Shown here: positions 56,973 through 64,000 of the stretch, in pieces
Position numbering within the stretch: position 1 is the stretch's first letter
How the letters are laid out: every line of letters begins with the position of its first letter
Program-made: the position numbers and the translations under genes
Source of the DNA: Bacillota bacterium
Lineage (GTDB): Bacteria > Bacillota > Clostridia > Saccharofermentanales > DTU023
Direction of reading: 5' to 3'
Assembly (NCBI GenBank): GCA_029570375.1
Contig: JAKPXB010000043.1
Location: 65,225 to 129,224, forward strand
Length of the DNA: 64,000 bases
Notes under the pieces: generated by a model
The model's database searches: none
The model's input: only the letters and a program-made list of their open reading frames with translations
What the model was told of the DNA's origin: nothing

Positions 56973-58104
56973 ATTTTACCCCGCCTTTCCAACGTCGCGT
57001 AACCTCGTTTTCAATATGCACGACTCTCGTGCTTCCGAAGTCATAGCCGATGTCGCCGCCGTAAACGACGATGGCAGAAGGATGCAGGCGTTTCATCGCT
57101 TCGTCCATGCCGGCATTCCAGATCGCTTTTGCCTTTTCATCTTGCTTGACGCCGATGGTGGACACGCTCACTGTGCCGCCGGACTCGATGCCGTCGAAGC
57201 AGAATGCGAAGGTCTCCGGTTCCGCCCATGAGAGCGTTGGGATCACCGTAATTCCGTAATCCTGCATCATCTGCCCGATCAGACGGCTTCGGTAGATATT
57301 CCACACCTTCATGGCCAGCGGCATGTTCATATACAGCGAAAAATCCGGCGTCAGCACACAATCAAAAGCTGAGAGCTTTTCAAGGTAAAGCGCCGGACGC
57401 CTCCAGATTCTCTCAAACTGATAGTCGTCAAGATAAAAATGAATGCCGGCATCATACTCATCGGACGTCAGCATGTAATTAAACCCGATTAACCGCTCCG
57501 GAATATGCTGTGTCGCTTCCAGCGTCGGCATCTGGTACATCCCGGCGACACGAGAAGGGTCATAGTCATAGAGCCTGTACAGAGTTATTGTTTTCTCCCG
57601 CTCGTCCCCGTAATAAAGGCGTTCCGTTTGTTCGCTGGCATCGCCCTCAAAACGGCTGTCCTCGTCTTCGCCTGTATCCAGTGTGCTGTTTGAAGAGGAA
57701 CGCGAATTTTGGCCATCTGTAAAGCTCAGGTTTGATGTGTCAAGATCAAAGCCGAAGTCTCCCATATCAAAAGAGAATGACAATTCTTGCAATTCTTTTT
57801 CAAGCTTCCCAAGGTCCCATGTCGCCTCCTCGCTCACCCTGTTGTCGGCAAGCCTGAACGCCTTAATCTGCTCATCGGTCAAATCCTCGGCAACAATACA
57901 AGGCACCGTCTTCATTTTCAGCTGCTTTGCCGCCTTGAGACGTGTGTGTCCGGTGACAATCACCATGCTTCTGTCAACCACGATCGGCACCTTGAACCCG
58001 AATTCGCGAATGCTCGCCTTTACCGCTTCCACGGCATGATCATTCACGCGAGGATTGTTCGGATACGGTTTTAGCTTATTGACCGCGATCTCCTGAATTT
58101 GCAT
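56962..58104 (-). CDS. ParB/Srx-like nuclease domain fused to DUF4417
   Basis: MQIQEIAVNKLKPYPNNPRVNDHAVEAVKASIREFGFKVPIVVD...GHTRLKAAKQL; C-term DYQFERIWRRPALYLEKLSAFDCVLTPDFSLY. Confidence 0.85.
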   Translation of the reverse strand: MQIQEIAVNKLKPYPNNPRVNDHAVEAVKASIREFGFKVPIVVDRSMVIVTGHTRLKAAKQLKMKTVPCIVAEDLTDEQIKAFRLADNRVSEEATWDLGKLEKELQELSFSFDMGDFGFDLDTSNLSFTDGQNSRSSSNSTLDTGEDEDSRFEGDASEQTERLYYGDEREKTITLYRLYDYDPSRVAGMYQMPTLEATQHIPERLIGFNYMLTSDEYDAGIHFYLDDYQFERIWRRPALYLEKLSAFDCVLTPDFSLYMNMPLAMKVWNIYRSRLIGQMMQDYGITVIPTLSWAEPETFAFCFDGIESGGTVSVSTIGVKQDEKAKAIWNAGMDEAMKRLHPSAIVVYGGDIGYDFGSTRVVHIENEVTRRWKGGVKCGW

Positions 58105-58206
58105 CGCCGCCTCCCTTCCTCTCTCTGTGCGAAGACAGCGGCAGGGCAGGGCCATGCGAGGAGTCGCACATGAGCTGTCTTACGCCTGCCCTTTCACCGC
58201 ATGAAA

Positions 58207-58226
58207 AAACCGCCCGGAGGCGGTTT
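58207..58226 (-). terminator. Intrinsic terminator
   Basis: AACCGCC-TCCG-GGCGGTT-TTTTC on minus strand. Confidence 0.8.
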
Positions 58227-58265
58227 GTGTGTTGAGCGCACAGAATTTATCAGAATTTTATCATG

Positions 58266-58949
58266 CTATGGTAATAGACTAAAAAACACTTTATCTTCAA
58301 TCTCATGCAATTTATTCGCTCTTGCGAGGTAGTAAATTCTGTTAGCTACAATGTCCGCCATGCGAATTGCTGTTGTGCTCTCCGAATTCCGATATGCGAC
58401 CGTTATACCTTGCATTTGAGGACATATGGGAGGGAAAAACTTCTGCCAATCTTCATTGAAAGTTCCGTATTTGAATTCCATCAAAAGGCCTTCTTGGAGT
58501 TCATATCTTCCATCCGTCGCCGTTGTATGTTCATCGCAGACCACATGGATGTTATCAATTTCGCTCAGATTGATTATCCCCCTATCACTCATCTGTAACA
58601 GAGCTTTTTTCAACCCAATCTTGTACGCATAATCTAAGTAACGCTGCTTCGATTTTTTGTGGTAATAAATACTCTTCAAAATTCTCTTTTGATTTATAAC
58701 AACGCCGAATTTTATTACATCGTTCATCGAACGGAATAATTTGCCCTTATGCTTATTAGACAACGTGCAAGCTTTTAGCTCGCCACTAAGACAGGATCTG
58801 TTACGCATCGATCTTTCAACAGAAATGTATTTCCTAACACCCTTATCTCGAGATGTCTTGGATAAAAATATTACGCCGCCAAACACAAAAATTTGATTAT
58901 GAACGTAATCAAATACCCCGGATTCATCAGAATAAACAAAAAGATCCAT
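58266..58949 (-). CDS. DUF3800 (RNase H-like) protein
   Basis: MDLFVYSDESGVFDY...FVFGGVIF...AIRMADIVANRIYYLA. Confidence 0.8.
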   Translation of the reverse strand: MDLFVYSDESGVFDYVHNQIFVFGGVIFLSKTSRDKGVRKYISVERSMRNRSCLSGELKACTLSNKHKGKLFRSMNDVIKFGVVINQKRILKSIYYHKKSKQRYLDYAYKIGLKKALLQMSDRGIINLSEIDNIHVVCDEHTTATDGRYELQEGLLMEFKYGTFNEDWQKFFPPICPQMQGITVAYRNSESTTAIRMADIVANRIYYLARANKLHEIEDKVFFSLLP

Positions 58950-58960
58950 ACTTCCCCATT

Positions 58961-58983
58961 AAAAAGCCGCCTTTCGGCGGCCC
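58961..58983 (-). terminator. Intrinsic terminator (GAAA loop) upstream of DUF3800 gene
   Basis: GCCGCC-GAAA-GGCGGC-TTTTTAATGGGG. Confidence 0.85.
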
Positions 58984-59192
58984 TCACGGCTGGCAACATT
59001 ACATGTCGCTTAAACGTCAATTCAGTCCCGCGAGTGTACAGCATGGTTCCCCATCTGCATTTAGAGGATAGCATGAACAACCTTTGTTTTCAAGTGTTAA
59101 ATTTCTGTTCTTACAAAAAAGCAGACGCCCCTGCTCCGGACCGCCTGCTCTAGACACCTTTGTTAGCTTATATAATACCACAGATCGAACAC

Positions 59193-59222
59193 GACATTTT
59201 ATGACATTTTATGACATTTTAT
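59193..59222. repeat. Three tandem 10-bp units GACATTTTAT
   Basis: gacattttat x3 followed by partial gacatg. Confidence 0.9.
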
Positions 59223-59416
59223 GACATGTTTTCGAGTTTTTCCCTTCTTTCGGCAATCATTGCCTCTAATTCCTGTAGGTCTTCTTCGGTCGCTTTATCA
59301 CGGATAAAGCGCCGTGAAGAGGATCTGTCGGTGAGATAGCGACGGTGTTCTTTGTTTTTTTCTCGCCAACGCCTGTCTGCTTCCGGATTGTACACCGCTT
59401 TTCGTTTTTTCTGCAT
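59219..59416 (-). CDS. Small phage protein
   Basis: 65 aa charged protein. Confidence 0.5.
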   Translation of the reverse strand: MQKKRKAVYNPEADRRWREKNKEHRRYLTDRSSSRRFIRDKATEEDLQELEAMIAERREKLENMS

Positions 59417-59498
59417 TTGTCCTCCCGCTTGCCATGTGTTAGAATACTGGTGGGTGTGGCAAGCGCACCCACCGTATTGTTTCTTTGAGGCCCTTCCG

Positions 59499-59618
59499 CT
59501 AGCTATTTAGGAGGGCTTCAATCTTTTTGATAGCTTCTTCTCGGCTTTCCGCACTTCTTATGATCTCGATGACCATTCTGAGGACCGTGCGGAACTGTTC
59601 GTTTGTCATACCACTCAT
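59499..59618 (-). CDS. Small phage ORF (39 aa, not in supplied ORF track)
   Basis: AGGAAACGAC-ATG; MSGMTNEQFRTVLRMVIEIIRSAESREEAIKKIEALLNS*. Confidence 0.5.
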   Translation of the reverse strand: MSGMTNEQFRTVLRMVIEIIRSAESREEAIKKIEALLNS

Positions 59619-59734
59619 GTCGTTTCCTTTCTAGGCCTTGCCTTCCGTATTCGCTAGCTCTTGTCTAACTGTCTTTATTATCCCATAGTTACGCCACTAT
59701 GTCAAGCGAAAAAGTGTTGTCATTTGCACAGATT

Positions 59735-60283
59735 TTAGCCGTTCGTTTTGTGCAAATTGTCAGTAAATACGTTTAAAGCATCATCGTGGAGTCTCTGCGC
59801 ATGTCGAACACTGAAATTCAGTGCTCTTGAAATCGCGCCGTAGGTCATTCCCTGTATATAGCGATACTTAAGAAGTAGTGCATGCTCCGGCTCACAATAA
59901 GCGTCGATCTCCGCTTCGATCGTCCGGCAAAGCTCCGCATTCCGCTCGATCCTACGCTCGTACTCTACCACCTGATCCAGCAGGGCGACAAGGTGCTTCT
60001 CGCCGCTTTTGTAGTCGCGTGTGCCGGGGCGAACGCGAGGGATGTGAAGAACGGGAACAGAGACATCTGACGGCGTGGGCTTTGGCTTCCCTGCCTCTTT
60101 ACGTCCTTCGATCGTCTCTGTAACACAATCCCCCGTCCAGCCGCCCGTGGTCGCGCCAACGGCATGCGTGCAGGAAGTCATCTGCTCACGCAAGGTCTCG
60201 ATACGCTGTCGGCAGTACTTTGTGTCTCGAACGGCACGCTGATACTCCTCCAGCCGCTCACGGGCGCGGTCTTGATCGGTCAT
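59735..60283 (-). CDS. DUF1492/ArpU-like phage transcriptional regulator
   Basis: C-term sigma-like ALLLKYRYIQGMTYGAISRALNFSVRHAQRLHDDAL. Confidence 0.75.
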   Translation of the reverse strand: MTDQDRARERLEEYQRAVRDTKYCRQRIETLREQMTSCTHAVGATTGGWTGDCVTETIEGRKEAGKPKPTPSDVSVPVLHIPRVRPGTRDYKSGEKHLVALLDQVVEYERRIERNAELCRTIEAEIDAYCEPEHALLLKYRYIQGMTYGAISRALNFSVRHAQRLHDDALNVFTDNLHKTNG

Positions 60284-60285
60284 GT

Positions 60286-60543
60286 TTAGTCAACCTCTAG
60301 CTCCTTGTCGTCCATCAAAAGCGGACACGATACCCACATGCTGACCTCATCCAGAAAATAGTTACTGTCCTCGTTAGCGCAGATTCTGTACAATTTGCCG
60401 CGGTTTGTCTCGACGATGTGCGCAAACACGCAGTCGGAGCAACCAAAGTCTTTACTCACATTAGCCTCCACCTGTTTTTCCGCAGTGCGGACAATAATTC
60501 TCCCATTCGTCGTTCCTCGTTGGTATTGAGTGCCAGCCCTCAT
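60286..60543 (-). CDS. Small phage protein (start uncertain)
   Basis: FGCSDCVFAHIV... Cys pair; 85 aa listed ORF, true start may be internal. Confidence 0.45.
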   Translation of the reverse strand: MRAGTQYQRGTTNGRIIVRTAEKQVEANVSKDFGCSDCVFAHIVETNRGKLYRICANEDSNYFLDEVSMWVSCPLLMDDKELEVD

Positions 60544-60646
60544 CTCGCATTGCTTCTATCGCTTCTCCCCAAGTATCGCAAGGCGGCAAGTAATCACCAC
60601 AGCTGTCGCAGTATGCTGTGTACTTTCTGTATTCTTTAAGGATCAT
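60461..60646 (-). CDS. Small zinc-binding phage protein
   Basis: CDSCGDYLPPC...NYCPHCGKTGG. Confidence 0.6.
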   Translation of the reverse strand: MILKEYRKYTAYCDSCGDYLPPCDTWGEAIEAMRDEGWHSIPTRNDEWENYCPHCGKTGGG

Positions 60647-60995
60647 TTTTTCTCTCCTCTACTTCGTCATCAAGTACCTTCCCCGCTTCCCACTCGCGGT
60701 ATAGCTCCATCCAGTCGTCTATATCCATCGTGACAAGCCAGCGGCAGTGATTCTTACGGTGGAACACAGCGGGCAGGCTATCGATGCGAGCATCGCTTTT
60801 CGCTTGAGCCATCGCGTCGTACAGATTAAGACGCTCAACGCGCTTGACCTCAATGTGGATTCCCGGCAAGCCAATCACATCCGCGTCTCCGGAGGCTCCG
60901 CTATATTGCTGCCCTCTCCTGCAGTCGTAGCCGTGCTCTCTGAGGATTCCGGCCAGCTCGCGCTCGCCGCGAGCACCTTTTGCTCTGCTGTTCAT
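60636..60995 (-). CDS. Holliday-junction resolvase/VRR-NUC-like nuclease
   Basis: SRAKGARGERELAGILREHGYDCRRGQQYSGASGDADVIGLPGIHIEVKRVERL. Confidence 0.8.
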   Translation of the reverse strand: MNSRAKGARGERELAGILREHGYDCRRGQQYSGASGDADVIGLPGIHIEVKRVERLNLYDAMAQAKSDARIDSLPAVFHRKNHCRWLVTMDIDDWMELYREWEAGKVLDDEVEERKNDP

Positions 60996-62026
60996 GGCGA
61001 ACCTCCTTGAGCCGTTTCAAGCCGCGGCAAACGAAATGAGAACGTTTCGTCTTGATCGCTATAGTTTGAATCAATATCGGGAGTAAAATTGTTGCGATTG
61101 TCGCGCAGGCCACGCTTGTCGCCTTGTGTTTTCCCCTTGCTTCGATCGAACTTGCGCTGTCGATCTGCAACAGCGTCCATGGAAAATGCTTTATCTTTCT
61201 CAAGATTGTCGAGAATCGATTTCACGTATCTCCAATTCCTCGCATTACTCGCTGCCGCTTCATTGATCGCGTACAGCATCACGTCGGGCTCCATGCCTTT
61301 TTTTTGGAGTACGTCCATGTGAGCAATGACGATGGTTGATGGGACAGGGTCGATCTCTCTAGCGTACAAGGCGATCACACGAGACAAAGGATCGCTGTCA
61401 ACATCTGGCGGATGTGAATCACCTTGCTTAACATTCTCTCGCGCACGCGCATGCGCGCTAGTACCACTACTAAGTTCAGTTCTGTTCAGTTCATTAGCAT
61501 CGCTTCGCATCGATTCGCATTGCGGTTGCTTTGCGCTTGGTATGCGCTCGCTATGCGTTCGCATTGCGGTTGCACAACTGTTACATTCTTCTGCATTACG
61601 GACGCTTGCCTTTGTCGCGCCTTTTTCTGCGACCTCTTTGCGCCTTTTGTTCCAACGAGCATTGGCCGACTCTCTAGCTTTGCGCGATTTTTCTTCTGCC
61701 TCGGCATCAATGATTTTCATCCGCCTAATGAGCGACGGAGAGTAAAAGTACTCCCCGTCACGCTCAAAAAGTCCGTATTCAATTGCTCGGTCGACAAAAC
61801 CTTTGATGTCGCACTTAGCAGACGTCTGTCCACGTATAGCAGTGAAAGTCATGTCACCATACGGAAGACTAAGTTCATCCTCCGGGAACATTCTTTCGAG
61901 AAGCACCCAAAATAAACCGTATGCCTCAAATCCAAACTCATTAACCAAGGCACTGATTTTTAGATCACTGAGTGCGTCAATATCGTGTACTAGGTAATAA
62001 CTGTCGCCAACTGCCATAATTAGCAC
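60992..62026 (-). CDS. DUF4373/DnaD-like replication protein
   Basis: N-term DIDALSDLKISALVNEFGFEAYGLFWVLLERM; C-term ALYAREIDPVPSTIVIAHMDVLQKKGMEPDVMLYAINEAAASNARNWRYVKSILDN. Confidence 0.85.
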   Translation of the reverse strand: MLIMAVGDSYYLVHDIDALSDLKISALVNEFGFEAYGLFWVLLERMFPEDELSLPYGDMTFTAIRGQTSAKCDIKGFVDRAIEYGLFERDGEYFYSPSLIRRMKIIDAEAEEKSRKARESANARWNKRRKEVAEKGATKASVRNAEECNSCATAMRTHSERIPSAKQPQCESMRSDANELNRTELSSGTSAHARARENVKQGDSHPPDVDSDPLSRVIALYAREIDPVPSTIVIAHMDVLQKKGMEPDVMLYAINEAAASNARNWRYVKSILDNLEKDKAFSMDAVADRQRKFDRSKGKTQGDKRGLRDNRNNFTPDIDSNYSDQDETFSFRLPRLETAQGGSP

Positions 62027-62056
62027 CTATCTTTCCTGGCATTCATTTTTGAATTT

Positions 62057-62185
62057 CTAAAAATCGAACGGTAAGCTTGTGTCGTCGTCAGCTTGACCTG
62101 TTTTCGTCGTTGTTGTCTCGACGCGATCGTCCGCCTTCCGCGTCTCACAGAATTCGACCTCGTTGACAATGATCTCTGTCGTTTG
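62057..62185 (-). pseudogene. ssb: Orphan C-terminal part of single-stranded DNA-binding protein
   Basis: QTTEIIVNEVEFCETRKADDRVETTTTKTGQADDDTSLPFDF*, acidic SSB tip; no OB-fold N-terminus. Confidence 0.65.
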
Positions 62186-62539
62186 TCATCTCGCATACGC
62201 GTCAAGGCTCATCTGTACCGGCTTGCGATTGACCTTGAGCCAATGCTCGATGGCTTTAACTGTCTGCAATCTTTCTGTCGCCTGACCGCGCATCATGAGC
62301 ATGTAGCGCTCAGCTTCGGCAATGTCAACCGGGTCGTTCTCGTCCGGGATAAAATAGCCTCCGGATGACATGGAAACGATCGGGTGTCCGTATTCTCGAA
62401 GCTGCCTGATGTATTCTTGCGTCTGACGCTCGGACACACCGGCCATTTGCGCAACGTCGCGCAGATTCCTCGCATACTTGCTCCCTTTCGGGATGCAACG
62501 GATGATCAGCTTACAGTGATTGTTAGGCAATTCAAGCAT
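62186..62539 (-). CDS. Phage HTH protein
   Basis: RNLRDVAQMAGVSERQTQEYIRQLREYGHPIVSMSSGGYFIP. Confidence 0.7.
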   Translation of the reverse strand: MLELPNNHCKLIIRCIPKGSKYARNLRDVAQMAGVSERQTQEYIRQLREYGHPIVSMSSGGYFIPDENDPVDIAEAERYMLMMRGQATERLQTVKAIEHWLKVNRKPVQMSLDAYAR

Positions 62540-62556
62540 AAGTTCCTCCGCCTTTC

Positions 62557-63477
62557 CTACCCGAAGAACGCCTGTTCGATATCGATTTGGTCTCCCGCGT
62601 CGAACGGCAACGGCCCTTCTTCCGCTTCAGCAGCATCAGGGATAAACATAGGCTCTTTTGTGTAGGGTGAAGTCTCTTCTTCGGCCGGAGTCACATCTTT
62701 GAAGATGGCATCTTCGGAGGATTCGACGTAATCGACAGACCCGTCATCACGGATCGCGCCCATGTCGCTCGAGAAAGCCTGCTGCATCTCAATAGACATC
62801 AAGCCCCATTTGCTGATGAGCTGCCGGAGCATCGTTTTTTGTGCCATCGCGTCAAAGTTCTTGCTCCAGAAAGTGTATGCGCGGTTGTTGGCCAGATCAG
62901 AAGCGTAGCCTTGGCTGTACATCTTCGCGTGGGCGATCATCTGTTCTTTGCTCCAATAGAGCTCTTTTCTGAAGCCGTTCAGAAGCTCAAAATAGGCGTA
63001 ATACCCGATGGTCTCAGCCTTTTCTCTTGCGAGAGGATCCAAGATCGCTTTGAACTCTCCCTTCTGACGGAATGGATCGTAGCTCACCAGTTCGCCTTCC
63101 TTGACACAGATCACGTCGATGTCTCGATACTGTCCTGACCGGATCGCGAGCTGGATGTATCCCTTATAGCCCAACTGGAATTGAGCAACTTTCATTCTTC
63201 GCTTGTTGTCGTTGTACGGCACCATGTAAAACTGCCCCAACTGCGGTGACGGGCTGAGCTTCAATGCCTCTCCCAACAGTGCGGCCGACAGGATCGACGA
63301 ATAATCGCATTGAGCCAATTGCGGGTTCGTGCCGACAGCGGTCACGATGGAAGTAATGAACCGGTCGCCATCTTTGCCGGCAACGATGTCGTAAACCTTC
63401 TGTTTAACTGCTGGCAACGCCATGAACGTTGAAAAAGACTGTTTCTGTGTCGCGATTGCATTTCTGTTGTTTGCCAT
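62557..63477 (-). CDS. recT: RecT-family recombinase
   Basis: CDYSSILSAALLGEALKLSPSPQLGQFYMVPYNDNK...VAQFQLGYKGYIQLAIRSGQY. Confidence 0.95.
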   Translation of the reverse strand: MANNRNAIATQKQSFSTFMALPAVKQKVYDIVAGKDGDRFITSIVTAVGTNPQLAQCDYSSILSAALLGEALKLSPSPQLGQFYMVPYNDNKRRMKVAQFQLGYKGYIQLAIRSGQYRDIDVICVKEGELVSYDPFRQKGEFKAILDPLAREKAETIGYYAYFELLNGFRKELYWSKEQMIAHAKMYSQGYASDLANNRAYTFWSKNFDAMAQKTMLRQLISKWGLMSIEMQQAFSSDMGAIRDDGSVDYVESSEDAIFKDVTPAEEETSPYTKEPMFIPDAAEAEEGPLPFDAGDQIDIEQAFFG

Positions 63478-63479
63478 GA

Positions 63480-64000
63480 TTATTTGTCCTCCTTAATCTG
63501 TAAGTAAGAGATTTTATTTACTTGTAAGAATTTCGACAGCTGCATCAGCTGATCGCGTGTGCCGGTAACCTCGAATCGAAGCGTGTAGAGTCGAAGCTTT
63601 TCTTCTTCTTTCGATTCTTCCTTCAGCTCTTCTTTCTTCGCTTTCCCGGCCTCTTCAATAAGCTTCGCTTGCGCTTCGCGCTCGGCGGCTCTGCGCTCTT
63701 GCTCCGCTTGCCGCTCGGCTTCAAAACGCGCTTTCTGTTCGGCGGTTTCCTTAAGTTGCTGTCCTTTGGCAAGTGCCTGTTGCAAGTCAAGTGTCTGACC
63801 GAGAACCTGACGCATCTCAAAAGCGTAAGGGCTCCCCATTTCGTCAATCACCTTGAGAGCCTCACAAACGCGATTTAACGCGTTATCGATCTCCTCAGTA
63901 ATCTGTGACATGGATTTGCTTACATTGCCGTATTCGGCTTTTTCGAGGCTCTCCCAGGCAATGAATCCCGTGAGATTTAACTCTTCCGCTTTTTCGTCGA
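63480..64000 (-). CDS. DUF1351-like phage protein (5' end beyond window)
   Basis: Frame stays open from listed ATG 63911 to 64000 (DEKAEELNLTGFIAWESLEKAEYGNVSKS-MSQIT...). Confidence 0.65.
   Translation of the reverse strand, partial: DEKAEELNLTGFIAWESLEKAEYGNVSKSMSQITEEIDNALNRVCEALKVIDEMGSPYAFEMRQVLGQTLDLQQALAKGQQLKETAEQKARFEAERQAEQERRAAEREAQAKLIEEAGKAKKEELKEESKEEEKLRLYTLRFEVTGTRDQLMQLSKFLQVNKISYLQIKEDK

Larger units (their letters stand above)
33008..64000 (-). mobile_element. Siphovirus-type prophage (HK97-like capsid, long tail), right end and integrase outside window
   Basis: Contiguous lysis, tail, head, packaging and replication genes on minus strand, starting at the 3' end of tRNA-Ser. 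Confidence 0.93.

Noticed and set aside
33008-64000. CRISPR array or diversity-generating retroelement
   Set aside because: No spaced identical repeats of CRISPR type and no reverse transcriptase; fibre repeats are coding modules.

Overview
The window is a bacterial chromosome segment of Firmicutes/Synergistetes-like character (glycine-reductase fermenter), with about half of it occupied by a prophage. Host part (1-33 kb): enolase (partial), MFS transporters, TldD/PmbA pair, YtxH protein, DUF2156 protein, a complete glycine reductase locus (grdX-grdE-grdB-trxB-trxA-grdA-grdC-grdD) with in-frame UGA (selenocysteine) codons in grdA and grdB, pheS/pheT, a metallo-beta-lactamase-fold hydrolase, M20 peptidase, YfcC-type carrier, DUF2500 protein, an ADP-ribosylglycohydrolase with an unusual 5 x 39 bp in-frame repeat insertion, a Crp-like regulator and an alpha/beta hydrolase. 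At 26.4-29.3 kb lies phage debris holding two candidate toxin/immunity remnants. A tRNA-Ser(UGA) at 32.9 kb abuts a siphovirus-type prophage (about 33.0 kb to beyond 64.0 kb, minus strand, right end not in window). Main points for follow-up: (i) a ~101-nt tRNA-like, apparently structured element present twice (28077-28177 + and 49101-49201 -), upstream of two unrelated scaffold genes, with compensatory changes in one hairpin; (ii) a series of candidate polymorphic toxin/immunity cassettes (two MuF-type, two tandem proteins sharing an MGGRG leader, one fragment) bounded by near-identical intrinsic terminators that look like recombination joints and imply antitermination of the late operon; (iii) a -1 frameshift tail chaperone, candidate origin iterons inside the replication gene, and an orphan SSB C-terminal tail. 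All assignments come from reading the sequence and ORF translations; no database search was run.
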